From IMG/VR virus record IMGVR_UViG_3300037485_000169, positions 1 through 55,316 of that record: a stretch of DNA of 55,316 nt; one strand, 5' to 3'. Every line of letters starts with the position of its first letter. Within the stretch, counting starts at the first letter, position 1. This DNA comes from a virus. This document shows positions 1 through 6,668 of the stretch, one piece after another. The position numbers and the translations under genes were made by a program. The notes below the pieces were generated by a model that made no database searches, was not told the origin of the DNA, and saw only the letters and a program-made list of their open reading frames with translations.

Positions 1-146
1 ATCATAAGCACAGAGAACTCAGCAGGCATACGTTCGGCGTAGGTAACGGCACGGTCCATGTTACCGTCAGTGATCCGTGCAGCAAGCGACCCAGACAGAG
101 CGTATAGAGTAGCCGGATCAGTCGGCGCGTCAGCAGATGACGGGTT
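1..146. repeat. Terminal repeat, left copy
   Basis: Bases 1-146 are identical to 55171-55316 except for G at 127 against A at 55297. The repeat lies inside the AAA+ ATPase gene, which is intact when the ends are joined. This fits an assembly overlap of a circularly permuted or circular molecule better than a discrete physical end. Confidence 0.95.
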
Positions 147-908
147 CATAAGCACAGCATCAGGGTTAGGCAGCTTGCGCCATATCCGCATAAAGCCAAC
201 AAACTCAGCCGCTGCCCCCTCACCAACAGCACCCTTGAAGCACTCATACTCAGCCTCGAACGGCACAGCACCAAGCACTGCGGAGACACCTTCGACCCAG
301 CTACGTGGTGTTGGGTTCTGGTCACGTTGAGCATCGAAGTCATGCAACAGACCGGGACGGAAGCGTATGAAGCTAACCACCTCTGGCTTGACGTTGTTGT
401 CCAGCATCCACTTGGTCGAGTCGTTGAGGTCGGTCTCAAAATCCAACGTGGTCTCACGGTTAGCCAGATGGCTGAGGATACGCACTGCACCAGCACGGTC
501 AGACTGCCTGTTACCAGTGGAGACAACCTGCCAGCCATCAGCAAGACGGATGCCATGCAACTCACGGGCCTGACAGATATTGGCCAGCACCTTCTGAAGT
601 TCAGGTCCAGCCTGATTGCGATCATCGAACAACAAGATACCACCACGTTCTGTGCCCGGCTTGCCTTGGTAGGGGAACCAGTCAGGCAGCTTGTAGCTGA
701 AAGACGCATTGGTAGTGGCCATGTCAGGCACACCGAAATCCTCAACCAGAGCGGTCGGCATATGGCGGACAATGACAGGGACATCCAACTCATTACCCAC
801 TTCATGGACGATGGTTGTCTTACCACCGCCGGGAGGGCCGACGATGCAGACAGTGCGTTGAATGTTGAACAGTGCCTTGAGCGTTCCCTTTAGAAGTTCT
901 GCACGCAT
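1..908 (-). CDS. MoxR-like AAA+ ATPase (5' part; continues across the circular junction)
   Basis: This gene starts at ATG 908 with an upstream GGAGAA and stays open to base 1. It continues at 55170 and stops at 55083, giving about 331 residues. Visible motifs are Walker A GPPGGGKTT (residues 24-32), a Walker B-like GGILLFDD followed by RNQAGPELQ, a sensor-1 region VVSTGN and the segment LANRETTLDFE. This arrangement is that of MoxR-family AAA+ ATPases, which remodel partner proteins together with VWA-domain proteins. Walker B reads DD where MoxR proteins usually have DE. The partner VWA gene lies three genes downstream at 52884-54017. The family assignment is confident; the target in the phage cycle is unknown. 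Confidence 0.85.
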   Translation of the reverse strand, partial: MRAELLKGTLKALFNIQRTVCIVGPPGGGKTTIVHEVGNELDVPVIVRHMPTALVEDFGVPDMATTNASFSYKLPDWFPYQGKPGTERGGILLFDDRNQAGPELQKVLANICQARELHGIRLADGWQVVSTGNRQSDRAGAVRILSHLANRETTLDFETDLNDSTKWMLDNNVKPEVVSFIRFRPGLLHDFDAQRDQNPTPRSWVEGVSAVLGAVPFEAEYECFKGAVGEGAAAEFVGFMRIWRKLPNPDAVLMNPSSADAPTDPATLYALSGSLAARITDGNMDRAVTYAERMPAEFSVLM

Positions 909-912
909 AAAC

Positions 913-1083
913 TTATTCTCCTGTGTATAGCTTGTGATCCGGGCCAAATGTAACAACGGCACCACGAGCCAAACGATCCCGGTGTCGCTTGGCTTCCATT
1001 TTACTATCGTGGTACACAACATCACCAAACTGGTCGGTGACCAACGGCCCCCGCTTGTGTCGTCGCAGGGCAAATAAACGCAT
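913..1083 (-). CDS. Small basic hypothetical protein (56 aa)
   Basis: I chose ATG 1083 because it overlaps the preceding stop as TAATG, and GGAG lies just upstream. The product is rich in Arg and Lys (it begins MRLFALRRHKRG), has no membrane segment and no recognised domain. It lies between a 195-residue hypothetical protein and the MoxR-like ATPase in a tightly packed operon. The basic character would suit nucleic acid or acidic protein binding, but no function can be assigned. Confidence 0.6.
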   Translation of the reverse strand: MRLFALRRHKRGPLVTDQFGDVVYHDSKMEAKRHRDRLARGAVVTFGPDHKLYTGE

Positions 1084-1670
1084 TATGCAATCTCCTCTTC
1101 TAAGACCTTGTCTAGGTCGTTTGCCACTATGGCATCCCACACAGCCTCATCGCTCGTGAGATAGTCATGCTCTTTCTCCAGCCGGAGGTAGAGGTCACAA
1201 CAATAGTCCCTGATTAGCTCAGTTACATGGTTGTCTAGTTTGTCGATTTCGGCCTGAAGCTCTTGGTCCCACTGTTCGACCACTGCCCTACGGACATCGT
1301 CATCGTCGTAAGTTACAAGCCACCGAAAGGCAGAGACCCCGTTAGCCTCAGCGTAGACAGTATTCTCATGGCAGTAACGGGCAGTGGAGCTACGGGTTAT
1401 CGATATGTCGCAGTCACCCCCCATGGCCAACAGCCTCATCACCCACGGATAGGTCTCAGCGATATCATGGGCTTCGAGGAACGCTTTGGTATCGTTGATA
1501 TAGCCAGTGAAGGACGCACCATCCCCCTGTGACCAGAAGCCAGTGAAGCGCATATCATGGGCTGTGATATGTTTAGTCTTCATGTCCTCAGCGAAGTGAT
1601 AGTAGGTATCACGCCACCACTCATAATCGATGTTGATGTCACGATATTCTTCAATCAGGTCGATATTCAT
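1083..1670 (-). CDS. Conserved phage hypothetical protein (195 aa)
   Basis: The start at 1670 overlaps the upstream stop as ATGA. The product is acidic and soluble. A Trp/Tyr/Phe-rich N-terminal third (EWWRDTYYHFAEDM, RFTGFWSQGDGASFTG) is followed by a helical C-terminal half dense in Asp and Glu. The SQGDGASF segment looks like a motif I recall from uncharacterised phage early proteins; I do not know a function. It belongs to the early minus-strand operon. Confidence 0.7.
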   Translation of the reverse strand: MNIDLIEEYRDINIDYEWWRDTYYHFAEDMKTKHITAHDMRFTGFWSQGDGASFTGYINDTKAFLEAHDIAETYPWVMRLLAMGGDCDISITRSSTARYCHENTVYAEANGVSAFRWLVTYDDDDVRRAVVEQWDQELQAEIDKLDNHVTELIRDYCCDLYLRLEKEHDYLTSDEAVWDAIVANDLDKVLEEEIA

Positions 1671-2020
1671 GCTACGAAGCCCCCTATCCGGTTAGCTGCT
1701 AGTGTTTGGAACCCACGCTCCGCCAAGACTTGTATCTGTTGCAGTGACAGAGGGTGAAGCTCAGTCAGGGGATGGGTCTGACTGGCATGTTTGGTAGTGG
1801 TCCTACTGGTCTTGTTATAGTTAGCGAACCAACGGCCAACGGTCTCATCCCATACCAACAACGGCCAATGAGCACCGTAACTATACACTACATAGCGGTC
1901 GCTATTAACCCACTTGCCGTAGAGTTGTTTGTTAGAGTTATGGAAGGGTTGTTTATTTTGGACATAGGTCCGGCATTTCCAGCCAGATACCCGGGTCGAT
2001 TTAGCGGATTTCTCAGACAT
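1667..2020 (-). CDS. Hypothetical phage protein (117 aa)
   Basis: Two in-frame ATGs exist. ATG 2020 is preferred because GGAG (2027-2030) lies 6 nt upstream, giving MSEKSAKS. The middle is aromatic (WVNSDRYVVYSYGAHWPL, RWFANYNKTS) and followed by a Ser/Thr/His stretch, which suggests a small folded domain. There is no signal peptide or membrane segment. It overlaps the next gene by 4 nt. No function is recognised. Confidence 0.65.
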   Translation of the reverse strand: MSEKSAKSTRVSGWKCRTYVQNKQPFHNSNKQLYGKWVNSDRYVVYSYGAHWPLLVWDETVGRWFANYNKTSRTTTKHASQTHPLTELHPLSLQQIQVLAERGFQTLAANRIGGFVA

Positions 2021-2055
2021 GTCTGTCTCCATCGTAAGGGGTCTGCCTCATCAGC

Positions 2056-2094
2056 AGTGAGTAACCAATCTCACTGGACGCCCTGTCAGGGCGT
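2056..2094. other. Two adjacent hairpins in an intercistronic gap
   Basis: The gap between two minus-strand genes (2021-2100) holds AGTGAG-8 nt-CTCACT (2056-2075) and ACGCCCT-GTC-AGGGCGT (2078-2094). Neither is followed by a T-run in the minus direction, so they look like mRNA-stabilising or processing hairpins rather than terminators. Confidence 0.6.
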
Positions 2095-2100
2095 TTCGGC

Positions 2101-2376
2101 TTAACTGTGGAAACCAAAGTGATCACCGTGCCACACAGCACCGATCTGGTAAGCAATGGGTTGGGGATCATCGTTATCATGCCGCCAATAGGTAGCTACC
2201 AACTCAGGGTTACCGTCATAGACACCACCGATGATCCTTACCCTTGCTAGAGGCAGGTTCCACTGGCTGAGATAACCAATGGCTTGGAATAGCTCTTGGT
2301 TACCAGTGATCTCAGCGATTGCGGTCAGGGTCTCTGGTTCGAGACCAAATTCTACAGTGCGGTTAGTGTAGCTCAC
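2101..2376 (-). CDS. Hypothetical protein (91 aa), GTG start
   Basis: The start is GTG 2376, overlapping the upstream stop as GTGA, with GGAG 8 nt before it. The product begins MSYTNRTVEFGLEPETL. It has a helical N-terminal half and a beta-rich C-terminal half ending in HGDHFGFHS. I recognise no domain. It is the second gene of the long minus-strand operon. Confidence 0.6.
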   Translation of the reverse strand: MSYTNRTVEFGLEPETLTAIAEITGNQELFQAIGYLSQWNLPLARVRIIGGVYDGNPELVATYWRHDNDDPQPIAYQIGAVWHGDHFGFHS

Positions 2377-2654
2377 AGCTTGATCTCCACAGTGCGGTCA
2401 TAGTTGTATTGGATAGTGGCATGGGTATAGCCATGTTGAATGAGGGTCCGTTTATCCAGAACCGATACCAGACAGCCATGGAATGGTGAGTCATAATCAC
2501 TGACAGAGAAGTCGTGACCAATGGTGAAATCATACACAGCATCAGAGGCCGATAGATAGTTACGGCGGACAGGACGTATAGTTACGTTCTTCAAACGAGG
2601 TGTATAGATACCCTTAAGGTCAGCGAAATTGGTATAGATATTGGTCCGGCTCAT
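2373..2654 (-). CDS. First gene of the long minus-strand operon, hypothetical (93 aa)
   Basis: An open frame extends to 2780, but AGGAG sits 8 nt before ATG 2654 (MSRTNIYT), which I take as the start. The product is Tyr- and Thr-rich, predicted beta-rich (VYDFTIGHDFSVSDYDSPFHG) and soluble. The family is unknown. As the first gene after the AT-rich control region, it is the likely leader of the early transcript. Confidence 0.6.
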   Translation of the reverse strand: MSRTNIYTNFADLKGIYTPRLKNVTIRPVRRNYLSASDAVYDFTIGHDFSVSDYDSPFHGCLVSVLDKRTLIQHGYTHATIQYNYDRTVEIKL

Positions 2655-2739
2655 TGCCATCACTCCTGTAAAGTTAGGTAACTGAACAGCCAAATCAAAA
2701 TTCAGATAAGTTTTTATTTTGTTTGGCGGCTCGGCTCCG

Positions 2740-2768
2740 ATTGTGCCGGTTTTCGGGGTCGGTGTCAA
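2740..2768 (-). promoter_or_regulatory. Candidate sigma70-like promoter for the long minus-strand operon
   Basis: On the minus strand, TTGACA (2768-2763) is followed after exactly 17 nt by CACAAT (2745-2740), which matches TATAAT at 4 of 6 positions. Transcription would begin near 2733, about 80 nt before ATG 2654. The -35 box and spacing are ideal and the -10 is weak. Confidence 0.4.
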
Positions 2769-2851
2769 GTTACGGCGCAAGTCGTTGATTTTTCGAGGTT
2801 TTTTCGCCGAACGCGGCAGAGTGTATAGTAGAGCTAAAAAGTGTAAAAATT

Positions 2852-2905
2852 AAAATAAAAACGCGTTTGAAATTTAAAATCAAAATAAAAACGTGTTTGA
2901 AATTT
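2852..2905. repeat. Direct repeat with 30-bp period and iteron-like core
   Basis: A 24-bp unit (A/T-rich, core CGYGTTTGAAATTT) occurs at 2852-2875 and 2882-2905 with one mismatch (C against T). The core GTGTTTGAAAT recurs at 3012-3022 and a looser copy (GTGCTTGAGAA) begins at about 2933. Phased repeats of this kind are typical of replication initiator binding sites. Confidence 0.7.
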
Positions 2906-3121
2906 GTTTTGATTGTGTAAAGTTAGGGGTAAGTGCTTGAGAAACCACGATAAAGCTGTAAGTATACAAGTTACAACAATATAGTATAGTTAGCCAAATA
3001 ATCTACTGTAAGTGTTTGAAATATAACGGATGATATAGATAATATAGTTTTTTGGAGATAATAAGCTGCGCGAGGGTGTGTTTGTTAGAGAGCGAGGAAA
3101 CTATACACGTTTAAAGAAAAG

Positions 3122-3130
3122 TTATCCACA
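3122..3130 (+). promoter_or_regulatory. Perfect DnaA box TTATCCACA
   Basis: This is an exact match to the high-affinity bacterial DnaA box, lying in the AT-rich non-coding region within 120-250 bp of the iteron-like repeats. It suggests that host DnaA may take part in phage replication initiation. A 9-mer can occur by chance in 55 kb, so the context carries most of the weight. Confidence 0.6.
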
Positions 3131-3376
3131 GGGGGTCAAAACATTTTGCTCTGCTTTAAAATTTTCTTGATTTTTTATATTATTTATATTGTTTAAAACA
3201 CAACTATCTCCTGAGACCCTTGGATTTCCGTGGTTTTTTACAGCGCAAAGTGTATAGTATGTATAGTTAACCAATAATATAAAAACGGGTCTGATCAGGA
3301 AAAAGTAGATTATTTAAAAGTTAAGTCATTGATTTTGTTACAAGTATTTATATAACTATACACATTTCTGATATAA

Positions 3377-3399
3377 CTATACAGCCCCCCTGTATAGTG
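3377..3399. promoter_or_regulatory. Perfect inverted repeat ACTATACAG-CCCCC-CTGTATAGT
   Basis: Two 9-bp arms of the GTGTATAGT motif family face each other across a five-C spacer. The symmetry suits a dimeric DNA-binding protein, or a cruciform or stem-loop. A further copy (ACTATACAC, 3356-3364) sits 12 bp to its left. Confidence 0.65.
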
Positions 3400-3473
3400 C
3401 CTGATAGCGGCGTTAGCACAGCTATAAACCCCCGACGTATGGGAGGCGAAGCCGACCCAAACGCGCAGCGCAG

Positions 3474-3509
3474 ACAAAAAGAAACCCCACCAGCCGGAGC
3501 CAGTGGGGT
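3474..3509 (-). terminator. Rho-independent terminator of the two-gene operon
   Basis: Read on the minus strand, a 10-bp stem (ACCCCACTGG against its partner, two G-T wobbles, loop CTCCGG) is followed directly by TTCTTTTTGT. It begins 6 bases after the stop codon at 3515. It separates the 3515-4038 transcript from the origin-like region. Confidence 0.85.
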
Positions 3510-3514
3510 GAGGG

Positions 3515-3703
3515 TTAGACGAATTCTTCTTTGGTTGTGCGTTCGATCCAGTCGATGGCTTCACGCCTGCTGTCTGCGACAGCGAAGACGTTGCCGTGGA
3601 TGACACACCACTTGCCGGAACGAGGGTAGACGAGGAAGTCGCCTGCCGTGGTGATGTAGAGCGTGGACATGTCCGCGCCTAGGCTATGTGCAATTACACG
3701 CAT
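3515..3703 (-). CDS. Small hypothetical protein (62 aa)
   Basis: ATG 3703 follows GGAG (3713-3710) at 6 nt spacing; an upstream in-frame codon is ignored because it lacks a binding site. The product (MRVIAHSLG..., ending RTTKEEFV) is compact and predicted alpha/beta. It has no Cys pair, membrane helix or known domain. It is the second gene of a short operon ending in a strong terminator, a position typical of immediate-early phage genes. Confidence 0.65.
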   Translation of the reverse strand: MRVIAHSLGADMSTLYITTAGDFLVYPRSGKWCVIHGNVFAVADSRREAIDWIERTTKEEFV

Positions 3704-3721
3704 GTTAATCTCCAAGAAGGT

Positions 3722-3743
3722 GGGAGGGACTTGCGTCCCTCCC
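3722..3743. other. Perfect 9-bp hairpin between two genes
   Basis: GGGAGGGAC-TTGC-GTCCCTCCC lies in the 47-nt gap between the 95- and 62-residue genes. No T-run follows on either strand. It is probably an RNA-stability or attenuation element. Confidence 0.7.
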
Positions 3744-3750
3744 GTTTAGG

Positions 3751-4038
3751 TCAGTCGAAGTAGGCGCTCTTGCGCTTGGCGACCACGCCGTCCCGCTTGG
3801 GGAGTAGGGCGAGATACGGGTTGCCCCACTTGTCGGCGAGGATAACCGGTTCGGTTCCCTTTGCGTCGGGCTTGAAAACCCGGGCAACCAACTTGTGTTC
3901 CTTGGCCAGAGCCTGAACCCGCTTGTGAACCGCTGCTGCGTCTTCCGCAGTGTATTTGCCGTCCACGAGCTTGCCGAGAACCACTTCACCCTTGCCGTTG
4001 GCCTTGATGCCAAAACGACCTTCATAAACCTTAGCCAT
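3751..4038 (-). CDS. Small basic hypothetical protein (95 aa), first gene of a short early operon
   Basis: ATG 4038 follows GGAG at 7 nt spacing. The product is Lys-rich and Gly-rich (MAKVYEGRFGIKANGKGEVV), with a predicted N-terminal beta hairpin, a central helix (EDAAAVHKRVQALAKEHK) and a basic tail ending KRKSAYFD. This is compatible with a small nucleic-acid-binding protein, but no family is recognised. It is the first minus-strand gene next to the divergent promoter region. Confidence 0.65.
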   Translation of the reverse strand: MAKVYEGRFGIKANGKGEVVLGKLVDGKYTAEDAAAVHKRVQALAKEHKLVARVFKPDAKGTEPVILADKWGNPYLALLPKRDGVVAKRKSAYFD

Positions 4039-4133
4039 GCTAAGTCTCCAGTTTGCCCATCCCGAGGCTTTCAAAGATCAGACAGGGTGGGATAGTCCCT
4101 GCCGCCGCAGCGGTGTTCCGCTTTGGCCTATTC

Positions 4134-4162
4134 TTTATCGCCTAATTCGCCATGAATGTAAA
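4134..4162 (-). promoter_or_regulatory. Candidate sigma70-like promoter for the short early operon
   Basis: On the minus strand, TTTACA (4162-4157) and GATAAA (4139-4134) are separated by 17 nt. They match consensus at 5 of 6 and 4 of 6 positions. Initiation near 4127 would give a leader of about 90 nt, containing a small hairpin, before ATG 4038. Confidence 0.4.
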
Positions 4163-4174
4163 GTTTCGGGGCCA

Positions 4175-4212
4175 ACGCGTGCGCGAGCGCGTGCGTGTGT
4201 GCGTGCGCGCAC
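4175..4212. other. Alternating purine-pyrimidine (Z-DNA-prone) tract
   Basis: About 38 bases of almost uninterrupted CG/CA/TG alternation with one phase break lie in the middle of the divergent intergenic region. Such tracts adopt the left-handed form under negative supercoiling, which is expected between divergent promoters. A regulatory role is inference. Confidence 0.6.
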
Positions 4213-4275
4213 CCCGCCCACATGGACTGCGGGATGCTAGGCCCCCCGTAGTGTAGTAAAGTTCACAATCCAACA

Positions 4276-4347
4276 CCCCAAAAATCGAACGTGTATAGTT
4301 AGCCCTACCAAAAATTTTGCCGCCCCAAAAACAAACGTGTATAGTTA
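4276..4347 (+). promoter_or_regulatory. Tandem 25-26 bp repeat before the small terminase, candidate late promoters
   Basis: Two units, each CCCCAAAAA, then 3-4 variable bases, then AACGTGTATAGTTA, lie at 4276-4301 and 4323-4347, 47 bp apart. They end 90 and 44 bp before the first late gene. Their position and orientation suit paired promoters or activator sites. No -35 hexamer is evident at sigma70 spacing. Confidence 0.55.
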
Positions 4348-4390
4348 CGCGCTATCTTGACGGACCCCACCAAAATGCTACCATCCCCCG

Positions 4391-4888
4391 ATGGACAGCC
4401 TGCCTCTACACCTGACCAAGTGGACCGACCGCCTAGCGTTCGACGTGGCTCTATGTCTGGAAGGGTCCGGCGAAAGTTTGGACGAGATCAAGGACCGCCA
4501 CAGGATAGATGCCAATGATCTCTTGGTGTTTAACCGCGACTCGGTGTTCCTCAAGCGTGTGGAGAGCTATCGCGAGGAAGTGAAAGAGAAGGGACTGACG
4601 TTCCGACTCAAAGCGCGGGCACAAGCGGAAGAACTCCTGACGACAAGTTATATGTTGATCCACGACCCCGCTGTGTCACCTGCCGTGAAGGCAGACCTGA
4701 TCAAGAGCACAGTCAAGTGGGCTGGTCTGGAGCCGAAGAACAACGAGAATGATGCCAACGCTGGCGGTGGCGGGGTTAAGATTATGATCAACCTTGGCTC
4801 ATCCCCACAGGACACACGGGTCATCGACGTTACACCACGGGTAATTGAGGATAGCTCCGATGATGTTGACCCCGATGAGTACATATGA
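4391..4888 (+). CDS. Terminase small subunit (putative)
   Basis: The 165-residue product starts at ATG 4391 without a clear ribosome-binding site. It is helical, with an N-terminal helix-turn-helix-like portion, a long central Lys/Glu/Arg-rich helical segment, a Gly-rich linker and a very acidic tail ending DPDEYI. Size, domain order and position immediately before the large terminase fit a DNA-recognising small terminase subunit. The assignment rests mostly on context. Confidence 0.65.
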   Translation: MDSLPLHLTKWTDRLAFDVALCLEGSGESLDEIKDRHRIDANDLLVFNRDSVFLKRVESYREEVKEKGLTFRLKARAQAEELLTTSYMLIHDPAVSPAVKADLIKSTVKWAGLEPKNNENDANAGGGGVKIMINLGSSPQDTRVIDVTPRVIEDSSDDVDPDEYI

Positions 4889-5033
4889 CGGCGTCCCCTG
4901 TTTTAGGTTAAAGACCGCTGGTGGTGCCTCGGCAGCCGAGGCCATGCTACGCGACGAGGGTAGATCGTTCCGGACCAAGATAACGAAATCCAGAAAACAT
5001 GGGATCGAGTATATCGTCATGGTGTTGGACTGA
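4875..5033 (+). CDS. Small hypothetical protein (52 aa)
   Basis: ATG 4875 overlaps the end of the small terminase by 14 nt (MSTYDGVPCF). The product has an Ala/Glu-rich helix and a basic C-terminal half (RTKITKSRKHGIEYIVMVLD). An upstream ATG at 4857 is possible in the same frame. No function is recognised. It is retained because it fills the gap between terminase genes with tight spacing on both sides. Confidence 0.45.
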   Translation: MSTYDGVPCFRLKTAGGASAAEAMLRDEGRSFRTKITKSRKHGIEYIVMVLD

Positions 5034-5036
5034 GCC

Positions 5037-5243
5037 ATGAGATTTGGGTGGGCAGCAGCGATGGTCTATGAGGACGATGGAGGGTATCATGCCCACATCA
5101 TACCGATTGATGACCTGCGGGAGCATGAGCTTCATGCCGATTGTTGGTGCAACCCTGACGAAGACGACGATGAGTATGGCATATGGGTCCACCGTGCGCT
5201 GGACCGGCGCGAAGAATATGAGACTGATGGGATGAAACACTGA
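5037..5243 (+). CDS. Small acidic hypothetical protein (68 aa)
   Basis: The gene starts at ATG 5037, three bases after the previous stop, and ends overlapping the large terminase start as TGATG. The product is strongly acidic in the middle (CNPDEDDDEYGIW) with several His residues. No domain is recognised. Translational coupling to terminase suggests a packaging or DNA-mimic role, which is speculative. Confidence 0.5.
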   Translation: MRFGWAAAMVYEDDGGYHAHIIPIDDLREHELHADCWCNPDEDDDEYGIWVHRALDRREEYETDGMKH

Positions 5244-6631
5244 TGGCTCTGGAAATTAACTATACGCCGCCGCCTACTGGCAAACGGTTCATGGAGAGCA
5301 ACGCCAAGATGCGAGCACTCATGGGTCCGGTCGGGTCTGGCAAGTCGGTAACCTGCTGCTTCGAGATCATACGCCGAGCGTCCATGCAGGAGCCTGATGA
5401 GTCGGGGAAGCGGCGCACGCGTGCTGCTGTGGTCCGTGAGACTGCCCGGCAGTTGGAAGATACGACGATCAAGACGTTCCTTGACTGGTTCCCACCGGGG
5501 CAGTGTGGGGTGTGGCTGCGGACCAAGAAGACCTATTTCTTCAAGGTGGGTGATGTCGAGTGCGAGATTATGTTCCGTGCGCTTGATGACGCGGACGATG
5601 TGGCCAACCTGAACTCGCTGGAGCTTACCTTCGCATGGTTCAACGAGTGCCGGGATATCCACCCTGATATTGTCGACGCCATGTCAAAGCGTGTTGGACG
5701 CTTCCCGTCTGCGAAGGATGGTGGGCCGACATGGCATGGGATGTGGGGGGATACCAACCCGCCGACGATGGACACATGGTGGTACTACCAGTTTGAGAAG
5801 CTCGACCCCAAGGACGGTGTGTCGGCTAACGACAATGGCTGGGACGTGTTCAAACAGCCGTCAGGTCGCAGTCCCTACGCCGAGAATATCGAGAACTTGC
5901 CGGAAGGGTATTACGACACGCAGGGTCGCTCGGAAGAGTATGTGCGTGTGTTCATCGACGGGGACTACGGCCTGTCGAGCGCAGGGCAGCCGGTGTACAA
6001 ATACTTCAGGCCGGACTACCACATGGCCAAGCAGATGCTCAGGCCGATTGTTAACGGTGTGCGGCCCATCATAATCGGGATGGACTTGGGGCTAACGCCT
6101 GCGGCTGTCATCGGGCAACAGGACCCGAGGGGGCGTGCGCTCATCCTCGCCGAGGCAGTCAGCTTCGACATGGGCATCCAGAGGTTTGTCCGCACCGTAC
6201 TTAAGCCGCTGCTCTACGAGCGCTTCTCGGGTGTGCCTGTGATGGTGGTGACCGACCCGGCAGGTATTCAGCGAGCGCAGACTGACGAGCGCAGTGCCGT
6301 GGACATTATCAAAGCGGAGGGGCTGCGTGTCATGGCGGCCAAGACGAACAATGTCTCGGCGCGGATTAACGCGGTTGATGAGTATCTCATGCGGCAGGTT
6401 GACGGCGACCCGGGGTTCCTGCTCGATCCGCGATGCACCGCGCTTAAGGCTGCCATGATGGGCGGCTACAGATACAAGCCCAAGACTGACGGGATGATCG
6501 ACAAGAACAAGCACAGCCATATCGCCGAGGCGTTGCAGTATCTGTGCCTCCACCTCCATAGTGCGGGTGAGGGAGCCATGGTTACGCAGCGGCGCGAGAT
6601 CAAACGGGTTGCATCCGCAGGCTGGACCTGA
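5243..6631 (+). CDS. terL: Terminase large subunit
   Basis: The 462-residue DNA-packaging motor has an N-terminal ATPase domain with Walker A GPVGSGKS (residues 28-35) and a Walker B/catalytic segment LTFAWFNECR near residue 130. The C-terminal RNase H-like nuclease has acidic motifs GMDLG, VTDPAG and a closing HSHIAEAL. It cuts concatemers and translocates DNA into the prohead through the portal encoded two genes downstream. The length is on the short side of the family but both domains are complete. A Rho-independent terminator follows. Confidence 0.93.
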   Translation: MALEINYTPPPTGKRFMESNAKMRALMGPVGSGKSVTCCFEIIRRASMQEPDESGKRRTRAAVVRETARQLEDTTIKTFLDWFPPGQCGVWLRTKKTYFFKVGDVECEIMFRALDDADDVANLNSLELTFAWFNECRDIHPDIVDAMSKRVGRFPSAKDGGPTWHGMWGDTNPPTMDTWWYYQFEKLDPKDGVSANDNGWDVFKQPSGRSPYAENIENLPEGYYDTQGRSEEYVRVFIDGDYGLSSAGQPVYKYFRPDYHMAKQMLRPIVNGVRPIIIGMDLGLTPAAVIGQQDPRGRALILAEAVSFDMGIQRFVRTVLKPLLYERFSGVPVMVVTDPAGIQRAQTDERSAVDIIKAEGLRVMAAKTNNVSARINAVDEYLMRQVDGDPGFLLDPRCTALKAAMMGGYRYKPKTDGMIDKNKHSHIAEALQYLCLHLHSAGEGAMVTQRREIKRVASAGWT

Positions 6632-6668
6632 TACATATTTCGCGCTTGCTTACCGAGCACAACCTAAT

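Larger units (their letters stand above)
2655..3473. other. AT-rich non-coding region, candidate replication origin
   Basis: No convincing gene lies in these roughly 820 bases. The stretch is markedly AT-rich from 2820 to 3370. It contains a perfect DnaA box, GTGTTTGAAAT-type iterons, several GTGTATAGT motifs and long A/T runs. It separates the long minus-strand operon from a short two-gene operon with its own terminator. A perfect DnaA box, iterons and an AT-rich unwinding-like segment are usual hallmarks of an origin. The role is inferred, not demonstrated. Confidence 0.55.
2821..4346. promoter_or_regulatory. Family of GTGTATAGT motifs in the control region
   Basis: Plus-orientation copies lie at 2821, 3250, 4291 and 4337, with close variants at about 2983, 3259 and 3391. 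Minus-orientation copies lie at 3100-3108 and 3356-3364, with a variant at 3377-3385. Three share a longer core AACGTGTATAGTT (4288, 4334 and, inverted, 3099-3111). The TATAGT part resembles a -10 box, but no consistent -35 is seen. They could be promoters for a modified host polymerase or operator sites. Confidence 0.6.
4039..4390. other. Divergent intergenic control region
   Basis: These 352 bases separate the minus-strand early operon from the plus-strand late operon. They hold a candidate minus-strand promoter, a small hairpin (AGCGG-TGTT-CCGCT, 4109-4122), an alternating purine-pyrimidine tract and a tandem 25-bp repeat carrying the GTGTATAGT motif. No gene is seen. Confidence 0.7.

Noticed and set aside
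146-826. 226-residue minus-strand frame in the ATPase region
   Set aside because: It lies in another frame of the MoxR-like gene, whose own frame carries Walker A, Walker B and sensor motifs.
3310-3606. 98-residue minus-strand frame covering the terminator and inverted repeat
   Set aside because: Low-complexity composition, no ribosome-binding site, and it overlaps a terminator and a better supported 62-residue gene.
4376-4522. 48-codon frame overlapping the small terminase start
   Set aside because: It has no ribosome-binding site and lies out of frame inside the better supported terminase gene.
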